This document shows positions 20,238 through 28,933 of a stretch of DNA of 64,000 bases, piece after piece. Both the position numbers and the translations under genes were made by a program. Under the pieces are notes generated by a model. The model was not told the DNA's origin. It made no database searches and was given only the letters and a program-made list of their open reading frames with translations. This DNA comes from Streptosporangium violaceochromogenes (lineage in GTDB: Bacteria > Actinomycetota > Actinomycetes > Streptosporangiales > Streptosporangiaceae), in NCBI RefSeq assembly GCF_014654615.1, contig NZ_BNBB01000019.1, positions 1 to 64,000 of the forward strand. The letters are read 5' to 3'. The stretch's first letter is position 1, and each line of letters starts with the position of its first letter.

Positions 20238-20431
20238 CCCACCTGAGGATCGTTCGCGGGGACGCCACCCCGGAGGAGATCGCCGCTCTGGTGGTCGCCC
20301 TCGCCTCCCGGACGACATCCACTCCGAAAATCCCATCAATGTCAGAAAATTGGCGGAACCCCCTCAACCTGATGCGAAAACCCCTTCCTGTCGGGCAAGG
20401 AGCATGGAGATCGAGCGGGCTGCCTGGGTAG
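20234..20431 (+). CDS. Acyl-CoA carboxylase epsilon subunit
   Basis: A 65-residue protein starting at a GTG that overlaps the beta-subunit stop (GTGA). The N-terminus [17 protein letters not shown] and the C-terminus [16 protein letters not shown] are the two conserved blocks of actinobacterial AccE/PccE. This small basic protein stabilises the alpha-beta complex and raises its activity. Between the blocks the linker is short and its DNA is unusually AT-rich (about 52% GC over 20321-20400). Confidence 0.85.
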   Translation: MTHLRIVRGDATPEEIAALVVALASRTTSTPKIPSMSENWRNPLNLMRKPLPVGQGAWRSSGLPG

Positions 20432-20535
20432 ATCCCCCGGAACGGGGTGTCAAGTCGCACGAGACTTGGGACCATCTAAGAAAGTGGGCGCAAATAGCCG
20501 GCACGATCAGCGAGTCCCGAGGCCTGGAGGACACC

Positions 20536-21480
20536 ATGACCATCCCGGACCTCGCGTCCCGCCCCACCGCCGCGAAGTACGCCGTCCTGGTGGATGTGGG
20601 GTACCTGTACGCGGCGGCGGGCGAGGTGCTGCTCGGAGCCAAGGAGCGCAAGGAGTACCGCGTCGCGGCCGACGAGCTCATCCAGGCCCTGCAGAAGCAC
20701 GCCGAGAGCCGCATCCACGGCGAGCTGCTCCGGATCTACTGGTACGACGCCGCCCGTGACCGGGTGCCGACCGTGGACCAGCGCGTCATCGCCCAGCTCC
20801 CCTGGGTCAAGGTGCGCCTGGGCAACCTCAACGCCCGTGGGCAGCAGAAGGGGGTGGACGCCCAGATCAGGAGCGACCTTGAGGCGCTGGCCCGCCACCA
20901 CGCGGTGAGCGACACCATCCTTCTTGCCGGAGACGAGGACATGGTCCCCGCCGTCGAAGCGGCCCAGGCCTACGGCGTGCGCATCCACCTGTGGGGGGTC
21001 GAGCCGCCCTACGGCACCAACCAGGCCGAGCGGCTGGTCTGGGAGGCCGACACCGTCGAGATCATCAGCGCCGACTTCCTGCGCCCGTTCTTCAGCCGCT
21101 CCCCGGCCCCCGTACCCGTCCCGGCGCCCTCGGCCACCCCCTCCCCCGCGCAGGTCTTCGCCGCCCGCCCGCCCGCCGCCAAGCCCAAGGCCCCCACGGG
21201 CCAGGCCACCAAGCTCGGCCCCAGCCGCCCGCGGGTCGAGGAGGTCGGCGAGCACGTCGCCCAGAAGTGGATCCTCACCCGGGGCCGCGACAACATCCGC
21301 GACCTGCTCCCGGGCCCGATCCTCCCCACGGTCATCGACACCGAGCTGCTGATCGAGGCGGAGAAGGAGCTCGGCCACTCCCTGCGCCCCTACCCCGAGG
21401 CCCGCGTCTGGCTCCGCGACGGCTTCTGGGCCCGCGTCTACCGCGAGTTCGAGATAGGGGTCGGCGTCTCCTCCAAGTGA
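20536..21480 (+). CDS. NYN/PIN-like domain protein
   Basis: 314 residues, ATG with GGAGG 5 nt upstream. The N-terminal 185 residues form a NYN (PIN-like, limkain-b1 type) nuclease fold: YAVLVDVGYLYAAAG gives the first acidic residue, KGVDAQIRSDLEAL the second Asp cluster, and LLAGDEDMVPAVE the third. A Pro/Ala linker (about 190-235) leads to a C-terminal helical domain (about 240-310) resembling the extra domain that follows NYN in actinomycetes. RNA is the expected substrate, but none is known. It follows accE on the same strand after about 100 bp. Confidence 0.85.
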   Translation: MTIPDLASRPTAAKYAVLVDVGYLYAAAGEVLLGAKERKEYRVAADELIQALQKHAESRIHGELLRIYWYDAARDRVPTVDQRVIAQLPWVKVRLGNLNARGQQKGVDAQIRSDLEALARHHAVSDTILLAGDEDMVPAVEAAQAYGVRIHLWGVEPPYGTNQAERLVWEADTVEIISADFLRPFFSRSPAPVPVPAPSATPSPAQVFAARPPAAKPKAPTGQATKLGPSRPRVEEVGEHVAQKWILTRGRDNIRDLLPGPILPTVIDTELLIEAEKELGHSLRPYPEARVWLRDGFWARVYREFEIGVGVSSK

Positions 21481-21530
21481 GGACCCCTGTCGAGCGGGCC
21501 GGGACGGTCTGAGACGGTCCGGGACGGAAA

Positions 21531-21551
21531 GGCCGGAGGGCGCCCTCGGCC
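21531..21551. terminator. Hairpin between convergent NYN and secreted-protein genes
   Basis: ggccggagggc / gccctcggcc form a stem of about 10 bp with one bulged base and almost no spacer, in the 79-bp convergent gap. It has no T-tract and may act in both directions. Confidence 0.45.
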
Positions 21552-21559
21552 CGCGGTCC

Positions 21560-22504
21560 TCAGCGGCCTCCCCGCACGGTGCTCTGCACCTCCCCCACGG
21601 GCACGTCGCGGGTGGCGCTCACCTCGATCGGGTCGTAGACGGCGGTCACGGCGCCCCGCACCGCGACGTTCCAGACCGAGGTCACCGTCAGCCGGTAGGC
21701 GTCGCGCGGCTGGTCGGCCGAGGCGCGGAGGTAGCGGACCCCGCAGGTGAAGGCCCCCTCCCCCGTCCCGCGGGTGTACGGCCTCCCGCCCGCCCCGCAC
21801 CGCTGCCTGACCTCGGCGCGGGCGGAGGCGGTACCGGGGTCGATCCTGAGGTTTCCGAGCGTGGCGGTCACGGTCGCGCTCATGAACCCCGGGATCGTGG
21901 CCGTCACCGACCGGGTGACGGCCCCGGCCCGGTCCAGCCAGACCCACGTCGGCAGGTTGACATAGCTCGTGGCGTCCGGGCTGAGCCGGATTCTCGGCTC
22001 GGGCACGGTCAGCGCCGCCCGCGCGATCTGGGCGAGCTCCTCGGCCGTGATCCCGGAGGGCGGGGTCGTTCCCGGCGGCACCCACACGAACGGCTCCAGG
22101 CCGTTCCAGCAGGACATGCCGTCCGGGTCGGCCCCGTTGTAGGCGGGCGCCCACCAGCGCCCCTCCTTGCCGACCTTGTCGGAGAACTGCTTCAGGAAGC
22201 GCTGGTACTTCTTCTCGGTGGCCCCGGGGGTGTAGCGGAACCACCAGTCCCGCGACGCCTGCTGGCTCTTCAGCATGTCGGCGGCGCTGTGGGCGGGTTC
22301 GTACCAGCAGGGCCGTTTGATCCGGTAGCCGTCGCTTCTGCCGCCGATCCCGTTCCCGGTGATGACGATCCGGGAGTTCTCCAGGCGGACCCCGACCGTG
22401 CGGCCCTCCTTGAAACTCTCGCCGCCGCCCCCTCCGGTGGAGGTCCCGGGGGGAGAGAGCAGCAGCAGGCCGGCGACGACCGCGTTCACGGCGTTCAGGA
22501 TCAT
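21560..22504 (-). CDS. Secreted protein, last gene of the Tad operon, function unknown
   Basis: 314 residues from the ATG at 22504, which overlaps the lipoprotein stop (ATGA) and has GAAGGG 8 nt upstream. Residues 1-22 are a hydrophobic signal (ILNAVNAVVAGLLLL) and a Gly-rich stretch follows. Trp-rich segments (RDWWFRYTPG, GRWWAPAYNG, WNGLEPFVWVPPG) and a C-terminal beta-rich part resembling surface-adhesin repeats are visible. Cysteines (about 4) could form disulfides. Similar proteins close actinomycete Tad loci and are often labelled ATP/GTP-binding without support. A role as a pilus-associated or surface protein is an inference. Confidence 0.75.
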   Translation of the reverse strand: MILNAVNAVVAGLLLLSPPGTSTGGGGGESFKEGRTVGVRLENSRIVITGNGIGGRSDGYRIKRPCWYEPAHSAADMLKSQQASRDWWFRYTPGATEKKYQRFLKQFSDKVGKEGRWWAPAYNGADPDGMSCWNGLEPFVWVPPGTTPPSGITAEELAQIARAALTVPEPRIRLSPDATSYVNLPTWVWLDRAGAVTRSVTATIPGFMSATVTATLGNLRIDPGTASARAEVRQRCGAGGRPYTRGTGEGAFTCGVRYLRASADQPRDAYRLTVTSVWNVAVRGAVTAVYDPIEVSATRDVPVGEVQSTVRGGR

Positions 22505-23337
22505 CGAAGACATCCCTTCGCGGGTTCGGCGGGGAGTTCGGCGTGCCGCAGGAGCTTGACCCGCCAGATCCCGTCGTCGCCCCGCCGTACACCGGCGACC
22601 TGGAGGAACGGCTCCCTCGTCCAGCGGGGCTGCTCGCGGAGGGCCTCGCCCGTACCGGAGTCGGCCAGCCGCATCCCGGACTCGTCCACGCAGGCGTTCA
22701 CCTGGGCTCCGGGGCCGATGACCGAGACGACGTTCAGCGCGTACAGCCGGGCCGTGCCGCGCACCGTCCGGCGCTCGTCGAGGAAGCGGCGCACCCACAG
22801 GTAGGCGTCACGGCTCGCGGGCTCCTGGACGGTCTCCAGGTAGGAGGTGTCCCGGCCCCCGGTCACCACGGCCTTCAGCGAGCCGGTGAAGTAGTCGCGG
22901 AAGGCGTCGATCACACCGGTGGTCTCCGCGCCGGCGGAGGCGGGCCGTTCGAGCACCACCTGGACGCCGGGCGCGATCGGGATCGTCTCCGAGGTGGGCG
23001 GCGCGACGGGCGGGACCCGCGGGGTCGCGCTCTCCCGGCCCCGGACCGGTGCTTCGGAGGCGTCCGGGAGCTTCGGAGCCTTCGGAGCCTCCGGGGACTC
23101 GGGGGACTCGGGGGACTCGGGGGACTCGGGGGGCAGTGCGGCGGGGGTGAAGCGCGGCGCGGGCCGCGAGGAGCAGGCCACCGAGCCGACCGCCGCCAGT
23201 GTCAGCGCCAGTGTCAGCGCCAACGCCGGCGCCGGCCGTCCCAGCGCGCGCCGGGTCCTCCGGCCGGCCGCCCCGGCTCCCCTCACGGGCCCTCCCACGG
23301 CCCCCCTCGCGGGCGCCGGGCCGCGCGGCGCGCTCAT
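22501..23337 (-). CDS. Lipoprotein in the Tad operon
   Basis: 278 residues. The ATG at 23337 overlaps the stop of the LysM-BTAD gene (ATGA). After an Arg/Gly-rich start there is a hydrophobic stretch and a lipobox ending VGSVAC, with the lipidated Cys at about residue 55. The unusually long signal region may mean a start further in. Residues about 75-90 are four SPE repeats encoded by a perfect 9-bp tandem array. The C-terminal 150 residues look like an NTF2/Mce-associated-type fold (GVIDAFRDYFTGSLKAV). Membrane-anchored outside the cell; function unknown. Confidence 0.75.
   Translation of the reverse strand: MSAPRGPAPARGAVGGPVRGAGAAGRRTRRALGRPAPALALTLALTLAAVGSVACSSRPAPRFTPAALPPESPESPESPESPEAPKAPKLPDASEAPVRGRESATPRVPPVAPPTSETIPIAPGVQVVLERPASAGAETTGVIDAFRDYFTGSLKAVVTGGRDTSYLETVQEPASRDAYLWVRRFLDERRTVRGTARLYALNVVSVIGPGAQVNACVDESGMRLADSGTGEALREQPRWTREPFLQVAGVRRGDDGIWRVKLLRHAELPAEPAKGCLR
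23093..23128. repeat. Four perfect 9-bp tandem repeats (ggggactcg)
   Basis: Copies at 23093, 23102, 23111 and 23120. The array is in frame and encodes the (SPE)n spacer of the lipoprotein after its lipid anchor, so copy-number change would lengthen or shorten the stalk without frameshift. Confidence 0.9.
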
Positions 23338-26243
23338 GCCGACGGCGCCGATCGGATCCGCCACGTGGGCAGCAGCTCGTCGACGAGGGCCTCGGTCTCC
23401 GGAGCCATCCCGCCGCCTGGCTGGGAGGCGGCCCGCCGGCGCAGGGCCTCGGCCACGGCCCGCAGACGGGCAGGGTCACCGGTGAGGTGGGTGGCCCGCA
23501 GCAGGTCGCGCCAGAGCACCTCGTCGTCGGCGGCCAGCGCCAGCCCGGCCCGCGCCGCGGCCACGGCCCGCCCGGCCTCGCCCCGCGCCAGCCGGATCTC
23601 ACAGAGCCGGTGGGCGGCGTCCGCCACCGCGGCGGTCACGTCGTACTCCAGGTCGTCGGCGGCCAGCCAGGTGTAACGGCCCTTCGGCCGGCCGTTCAGC
23701 AACGGACCGCGCACAAGGCTCAGCGCCTGCTCCAGGAGCGCGGGGTCCTCGGTGGAGCCGGAGGAGGAACCGGCGCGGGAGCGGCGGACGAGGTCGCGGA
23801 AGACCGCCCAGTCGGTCCGCACCTCGGGGCCGAGACGGAGCCGCCCCGCCTCGTCGACGGAGAGGTTGGGCCGCCCGGAGCCGTCGACGCCCAGCCACGT
23901 GCCCACCCTGGCGATCGTGGCGTCCCTGACCACCGCCTGCACGCCACGCGGCCACAGCACGCCGCCGAGCACGACCGGATGGACGCCGCCGGGATGGGTG
24001 GCCAGGTAGACGACGAGTTCGACGGCGAGCACGGCCCGTCCCTCCTCCATCCGCGGCGGACCGACGACCTCCGCGGGGCCGAGGATCCGCACCTCGATCG
24101 AGGGGGTCTCCGCGGTCGGCGGCCCCGGAACGTCGGACAGGGGCTCCCCGTCGAGCCGCCCGGCCGTACGGAAGAGGTCGATCAGGGCGCGATAGTGACG
24201 GCGCGGCAGGAGCTGGGCACCCGCCTCGACGCCGAGCGCGTCGATCGTCGCCCGCCCCTCCTCGGTGATCTCCCAGTTCCAGGTGGCGTGCGGGACGTCC
24301 CCGGCCACGATGTATCCGGCGGCCGTCCGCGCCCCCTTCTCCCCCTTCCTGGCGAGCACCGCCAGGCGGCGGGCCTCCTCGGGGTCCGGGGGGATCGCCG
24401 ACAGCACGTAGTGCGGTGGCCAGGCCGGCGCGGCGGCGCGGCCGTGGATCCGGCCGGTGAGCACCTCACCGGCCCGGCCACGCTCACCGGCCTCCCTCTC
24501 CAGCTCGGGGAGGATCTCCGCCAGCCCGCTCACGTACCTGATCCGGTCGGGCGCGATCTCCGTCAGCTCCTCGCCGAAGCCGACGAGCGTGACCCGCATC
24601 CGGTCCGACCAGCGGTTGGTGGCCAGCTCCACGGCCAGGGCCGCGAGGGCCTCGGTGGTCCGGGCGCCCTTCAGGGCGATCAGGCCGCGGGCCGCCTCCA
24701 GGTCCGCCAGCACACGCCCCTCGCCGCTGGACCCCACCGAGACCAGGCCCGGGTACGGCGCGGGCGCCTCGGAGAGCGCCCGCTCGTCGAGCATCCGGCC
24801 CTCGTGGGCCTCAAGCCGCCACACCTGGCCGCCGTCGTGGGCGGTCCACGGCGCGGGCGCCTCGGGATCGGACGGCCGGATCCACAGGTCGAGACGCTGC
24901 GGGGACAGGTGCGCGGCGTAGATCGTGGGCGGGACGCGCCTCAGCTCCGCGAGCGACCTGCCGAGCAGCCGCAGCCCGATGTCCAGCATCCGGCTTCCCG
25001 GGGCGTCGGCGCCGAGCCGGAGCGCAAGCTCGGCGCGGGCCGCGTCGTCCCTGGGCCGGACGATCCGGCGCCCGAACGCCCGGTTCCAGAGCTGCGTCCT
25101 GCGCCTGCGGCCGAGGGCGGCCAGCAGGCCGGCCGCCGCCAGCGAGGCGCCGGCCAGATAGTCCAGCGTCCCGAACCCGGCGTCGTGCCCGGGCTCCTCC
25201 CCGACACCGGCACCCCGCCCGTGACCGGCGCCGGCCGTCTCCTCCCGCGAGGGCCCCGCGGTCGGGGCGAGCGGGGCGGGCTCCCGCCGCGTCCGGTCCG
25301 GCCGGGCCGTCCCGTCCGGGAGGGCGGAGGTCTCCGCGGGCGGGGCGGCCTCGCGCCGCGCCTCCACCCGCGCGCCGGTCCGCGGGTCGGTCCGCGCCTC
25401 CGCCCGGGGGTCGGTCAGCGGGTCGTCGCGGCCGGGGGTGACGGCCTGGGTGCGGCCGTCGAGCTCGGCGGGCGTGCCCGGGTGCTCCTTGAGGACGTCG
25501 GCGCGAGACTCGGACTCCGGGACGATGTGCACGTTCCGCGCGTCGTCCGGCATGTCCAGGACCCAGCCGGGCCTGATCAGGTCGGCGATGCGCAGGCGGC
25601 TGCCGTCGGGCTGCTCCTTGTGCCGGTTGAGCTCGTAGATCTCCATGTAGCGCCGTCCGCTGCCGAGGCACTTGTCGGCGATCTCCCACAGGCTCTCGTG
25701 GTGCCGCCCGTGCGGCGGCTGGACCACGTAGACCTTCCTGGCCTTGCGCACGGGCACCAGCGGGGCCCGCTCCTCGACGACCGGCGCCGTGGCCGAGGCG
25801 GGGGCGGAGGCGACGGGAGCCGCCGCCGGCGGGGCGCCGAACTCGGCGATCGGCACGACCACCGCCGAGACGGTGAACAGCACCAGCACGGCCGAGACCA
25901 GGCGGTTGGCGAGGGCCTGCGTCCCGCCGGAGAGCGGCACCCTGGCCGGCATGCCCACGCTGCGCAGCCCGGCGTAGACCTCGACGATCACGCACGCGGT
26001 GAACTGCAGCCACGCCAGCCACACCAGCAGCACCAGAATCGCCACGACCGTGCTCGTCCCGACCTGGCTGGTCAGCAGATCGAGGGTGGGCAGCTCGGAC
26101 GGAAGCCACGGTCCCGCCAGCCTGATCAGGGCGTAGGGGACCCCGCCGACGAGCGCGGCGAGCACGACCAGCGCGCCGAGTCCGGCGAACAGGTCGCCCA
26201 CCGTGCGCCTCGGCTCTATGCGCGCGGGCTGTCGCGTGGGCAT
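23334..26243 (-). CDS. Membrane LysM-BTAD protein of the Tad locus
   Basis: 969 residues from the ATG at 26243 (GGAGG 3 nt upstream). Predicted order: three membrane helices (about 18-42, 64-90, 112-132), an Ala/Pro-rich spacer, a LysM domain (about 170-232, VYVVQPPHGR..SLWEIADKCLG), a long disordered acidic/Pro-rich region, a further hydrophobic segment near 370 (YLAGASLAAAGLLAAL) and a C-terminal half. The last ~240 residues match a winged-helix plus bacterial transcriptional activation domain (IEVRILGPAEVVGPP; VRDATIARVGTWLGV; RGPLLNGRPKGRYTW). It could couple a wall-facing sensor to a regulator-like domain in the cytoplasm. That function is inferred. Confidence 0.85.
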   Translation of the reverse strand: MPTRQPARIEPRRTVGDLFAGLGALVVLAALVGGVPYALIRLAGPWLPSELPTLDLLTSQVGTSTVVAILVLLVWLAWLQFTACVIVEVYAGLRSVGMPARVPLSGGTQALANRLVSAVLVLFTVSAVVVPIAEFGAPPAAAPVASAPASATAPVVEERAPLVPVRKARKVYVVQPPHGRHHESLWEIADKCLGSGRRYMEIYELNRHKEQPDGSRLRIADLIRPGWVLDMPDDARNVHIVPESESRADVLKEHPGTPAELDGRTQAVTPGRDDPLTDPRAEARTDPRTGARVEARREAAPPAETSALPDGTARPDRTRREPAPLAPTAGPSREETAGAGHGRGAGVGEEPGHDAGFGTLDYLAGASLAAAGLLAALGRRRRTQLWNRAFGRRIVRPRDDAARAELALRLGADAPGSRMLDIGLRLLGRSLAELRRVPPTIYAAHLSPQRLDLWIRPSDPEAPAPWTAHDGGQVWRLEAHEGRMLDERALSEAPAPYPGLVSVGSSGEGRVLADLEAARGLIALKGARTTEALAALAVELATNRWSDRMRVTLVGFGEELTEIAPDRIRYVSGLAEILPELEREAGERGRAGEVLTGRIHGRAAAPAWPPHYVLSAIPPDPEEARRLAVLARKGEKGARTAAGYIVAGDVPHATWNWEITEEGRATIDALGVEAGAQLLPRRHYRALIDLFRTAGRLDGEPLSDVPGPPTAETPSIEVRILGPAEVVGPPRMEEGRAVLAVELVVYLATHPGGVHPVVLGGVLWPRGVQAVVRDATIARVGTWLGVDGSGRPNLSVDEAGRLRLGPEVRTDWAVFRDLVRRSRAGSSSGSTEDPALLEQALSLVRGPLLNGRPKGRYTWLAADDLEYDVTAAVADAAHRLCEIRLARGEAGRAVAAARAGLALAADDEVLWRDLLRATHLTGDPARLRAVAEALRRRAASQPGGGMAPETEALVDELLPTWRIRSAPSA

Positions 26244-26412
26244 GTGCCTCCTTTCCCGCTCCGGTTCGTCGTCCATCCCTTCTCCGGCCGGTGTCTTCTC
26301 CCCTTCCTGTCCGGCCGGTGCCGCCTCGCGGCCCGCTCTCGCGAGGGGCACGCGGAAGCGGCCGTCCACGGGCCCGGCGGGCCGTGGGGGAGCCCCTCGG
26401 GGGCGGGCCCGG

Positions 26413-26853
26413 TCACCGGTCCCCCTCCCCGGTGTCGGGACCCGCGGTGGCCACGGCCTCCGCCTCCGCCCCGGGAAAGCCCAGCGCCGCGAGGAAGAAC
26501 GCCTTCCAGCCGACGGAGATCCGTACGGTGACCTCCCCCTGGCCCGCGCCGACCGCGCACCCGCCGAGGCGGACGTCGGGGGCGGCATGGGCGGAAACGA
26601 TCTTCTCCGCCTCGGCGCAGACCGTGCTCTCCCCCAGCAGCCGGGCCCGGCCGGTGGCGCGGAGCTGCTCGACGTCGATCCGGTCGGCCGCCGCCCGGGA
26701 CGCCTGCTCGGCGATGTCGGCGGCCCGCAGCCGGGCGTTGATGGCGGCCCCGCCGTCCACCAGGAGCCCGGCCAGCAGGAAGACCACCACCGAGAAGATC
26801 ACCGTGAAGACCGACATCGACCCCCGGTCTCCGGCGCGGCACGCAAGGTTCAT
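26413..26853 (-). CDS. TadG/TadE-like pseudopilin
   Basis: 146 residues, start overlapping the previous stop (ATGA). The N-terminus GDRGSMSVFTVIFSVVVFLL is a prepilin-like segment, but the +5 Glu of TadE is replaced (SMSVF), as in TadG-type proteins. A single helix and an extracellular domain with two Cys follow. Probably a minor component of the Tad pilus. A 169-bp gap without an obvious gene separates it from the LysM-BTAD gene. Confidence 0.8.
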   Translation of the reverse strand: MNLACRAGDRGSMSVFTVIFSVVVFLLAGLLVDGGAAINARLRAADIAEQASRAAADRIDVEQLRATGRARLLGESTVCAEAEKIVSAHAAPDVRLGGCAVGAGQGEVTVRISVGWKAFFLAALGFPGAEAEAVATAGPDTGEGDR

Positions 26854-27344
26854 CCGACCCTCCGGAACCGCTCCAGCGGGACCACCGCGTCGCCCCGCAT
26901 CTCTTTCGCGGCGCCGAAGCCGAGGAAGTCCAGGTCGAGCGTGCAGGTCACCACCGCCCGGACCGTGCCGCCGGCCTCCCAGCGCGTGCCCTCCAGGCTG
27001 ACGCCGGGCGCGCACTCGTTCGCGAGCGCGGCCCTGGCGGCCTCCGAGGCGGCGGCCTCGGCGCCGGAGCGGGTCCGCTCGACGGAGGCCGCCCTGGCGG
27101 CGTCCCTGGCGGCGCCGTTGACCTCTCCCTGCGCCTCCACCACCCGGCCCGCGCCGACCACGAACAGCAGAAACAGCAGGAAGACCGGTGCCAGCAGCAC
27201 CGTCTCGGCCGACAGCGACCCCCGGTCGCCGCCGCGGGCGACCTCCCCGGCGTGCCCGCCGCCCCGCGCCGGGCGCGGGCACGCTCGGCCCCGCTCGCCC
27301 CGGCCCCGCCCGAAGGCACGGCCGCGAGGAGACGGGGGGATCAC
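26850..27344 (-). CDS. TadE-like pseudopilin (second)
   Basis: 164 residues beginning at a GTG that overlaps the previous stop (GTGA). A basic, Gly/Arg-rich leader of about 40 residues precedes GDRGSLSAETVLLAPVFLL, with Glu at +5 after the processing Gly as in TadE/TadF. A helix of about 20 residues and an Ala-rich periplasmic-side coil follow, with two Cys. The long leader is odd; no internal start is evident. Confidence 0.8.
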   Translation of the reverse strand: MIPPSPRGRAFGRGRGERGRACPRPARGGGHAGEVARGGDRGSLSAETVLLAPVFLLFLLFVVGAGRVVEAQGEVNGAARDAARAASVERTRSGAEAAASEAARAALANECAPGVSLEGTRWEAGGTVRAVVTCTLDLDFLGFGAAKEMRGDAVVPLERFRRVG

Positions 27345-27760
27345 TCGCACCCCTCGGTCCCGTCGTCGGGGCGGAAGCACTCGACCGGGCCGCCGAAGCG
27401 GGAGGTGACGGTGAAGGTCGTGGACGGCAGCAGCGGGACGACCTGGACGGCCGTCGCGGTGATCTCGACGCCCCGCCGGTCCCCCTCCTCCCAGGCCGTC
27501 ACGGTGGCGCCGTCGAGGAGTTTCGGGCCGATGGCCCGCAGCACCTCCTCGGCCCGCGAGGCGGCGTCCCGGCGCCACGACCCGGTGTCGAGCCGGGCGA
27601 GCCTCGCCCCCTCCCTCGCCGCGGCGTCGGCCACCTGGCGTCCGTGGAACCACAGGGCGAACTGCACGATCAGCAGCACGGTCGCCAGCACCACCGGCAT
27701 GATCATCGCTAGCTCGATGACGGCGGCGCCCCGCTCGCGGTCACGGTCTCGGGCCGCCAT
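27341..27760 (-). CDS. TadE-family pseudopilin
   Basis: 139 residues. RERGAAVIELAMIMPVVLAT is a textbook TadE N-terminus: basic leader, Gly processing site, Glu at +5 and then a hydrophobic helix. The C-terminal domain ends with two Cys (ECFRPDDGTEGC). It overlaps the Flp gene end by 20 bp and the next TadE gene by 4 bp. Confidence 0.88.
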   Translation of the reverse strand: MAARDRDRERGAAVIELAMIMPVVLATVLLIVQFALWFHGRQVADAAAREGARLARLDTGSWRRDAASRAEEVLRAIGPKLLDGATVTAWEEGDRRGVEITATAVQVVPLLPSTTFTVTSRFGGPVECFRPDDGTEGCE

Positions 27761-27992
27761 CGACGCCTCCGCCGTCTGTTCCGCCGTTGCCGAACTGATC
27801 GGAGATCTCTGCCTGCCGGCCCTCCACCAGGCTCTTGATGAGGGTGGCGAGGCCGAGCGCGACCCCGGCGATGATCGCTGTGATGATGACCCACTCGACG
27901 GCGGACGCGCCCCGGCTGGGGGCGTTCCGCGCCCTTTCGACACGCACGCTCACGAAGGCGGTGGCGTAGACGATCCACGGATGGCTCAGCAT
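27741..27992 (-). CDS. Flp-type major pilin precursor
   Basis: 83 residues from the ATG at 27992, 2 bp after the tadC stop. After a 28-residue leader the PSRG/ASAVEW junction matches a type IVb prepilin cleavage site with Glu at +5, then the helix VIITAIIAGVALGLATLI. Flp pilins normally have Glu-Tyr here; this one has Glu-Trp. The C-terminus is short, hydrophilic and Gly-rich. Expected to be the main pilus subunit. Confidence 0.85.
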   Translation of the reverse strand: MLSHPWIVYATAFVSVRVERARNAPSRGASAVEWVIITAIIAGVALGLATLIKSLVEGRQAEISDQFGNGGTDGGGVDGGPRP

Positions 27993-27994
27993 GG

Positions 27995-28933
27995 TCAGGA
28001 TCCCAACATCTTCATAGCGGCCGGAAAACTCAGAAAGATCACGAAGCCGGCGCAGAGCAGGAGCTGGGCGACGAGCATCGACTGGGAGCGCTCCCCCGCC
28101 TGTCCCTCCACCTCGGCGAGCTCGCGCCGCCGCAGGGTCGCGGCACGGGCGGTCAGGGACGCGCGGACCTTGGCGCCGTCGTCGGCGACCAGCCCGAGCG
28201 CGGCGGACAGGTCGCGCAGCTCGTCGACGTCGATCTCGTCGCCGAGCTGACCGAGCGCCTGCCACGGGGTGATGCCGACGATGCGGGCGTTGCCCAGCGC
28301 CTCGCGGATGCGGACCATCGCCCAGTTGGCGCCCTCGTCGTCGGCCCCGCCCACCGAGACCGCCATCATCAGCGCCTCGGGAACGCCGCGCCCGCCCGCC
28401 AGGTTCATGGACACAAGGTCCAGGAAGGCCCCGACGACGTGCCGGAAGTCGCGGCGCATCCGAGCGGCGTCCCGCCTGGTCTGCACGTCGGGCAGGAAGA
28501 AGAAGACCCCGGCCACGGCGAGGGCGGCCCAGAGCGGAACGGTCGGGGAAAGGCCCCACCCCATCAGCGCGAGCCAGCCGGCCAGCAGCGGGAAGGCCAG
28601 CAGCCCCGAGACCGCCAGCAGCGCCTTGGTCGCCAGGAAACCCTCGAACGACCTGCCGAGCAGGGCGAGGTCGGCCCTGGCCGAGCGCGCCTCCCAGCCC
28701 CGGGCCGCGTACAGGCGGGCCAGCCGCTCCCCCAGGGTGCGGCGCAGGGCGCTGACCTCCTCGTCGGGCAGCGCCGGCCGGGCGCGCGGGACGTCGACGC
28801 CGTCCCTGGCGGAGTCCAGGGCGAGCAGCCGGCTCACCAGCCCGGGGCGGGGCGGGAACAGCGCCCGCACCAGCAGGAACAGTCCCAGTCCGAGCGCGCC
28901 TCCGGCCAGTACCGTCTGGGTGGTGTCACTCAC
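27995..28933 (-). CDS. tadC: TadC, type II/IV secretion F-domain membrane protein
   Basis: 312 residues. An N-terminal membrane helix, two central helices (GLLAFPLLAGWLALMGWGL; LWAALAVAGVFFFLP), the T2SS-F domain (VVGAFLDLVSMNLAGGRGVPEAL) and a C-terminal helix (LLLCAGFVIFLSFPAAMKML) are visible. TadB and TadC form the inner-membrane platform on which CpaF acts. Overlaps tadB by 8 bp. Confidence 0.9.
   Translation of the reverse strand: MSDTTQTVLAGGALGLGLFLLVRALFPPRPGLVSRLLALDSARDGVDVPRARPALPDEEVSALRRTLGERLARLYAARGWEARSARADLALLGRSFEGFLATKALLAVSGLLAFPLLAGWLALMGWGLSPTVPLWAALAVAGVFFFLPDVQTRRDAARMRRDFRHVVGAFLDLVSMNLAGGRGVPEALMMAVSVGGADDEGANWAMVRIREALGNARIVGITPWQALGQLGDEIDVDELRDLSAALGLVADDGAKVRASLTARAATLRRRELAEVEGQAGERSQSMLVAQLLLCAGFVIFLSFPAAMKMLGS

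Noticed and set aside
23199-26531. 1110-codon plus-strand frame antisense to the LysM-BTAD gene
   Set aside because: No domain, and composition typical of antisense frames.
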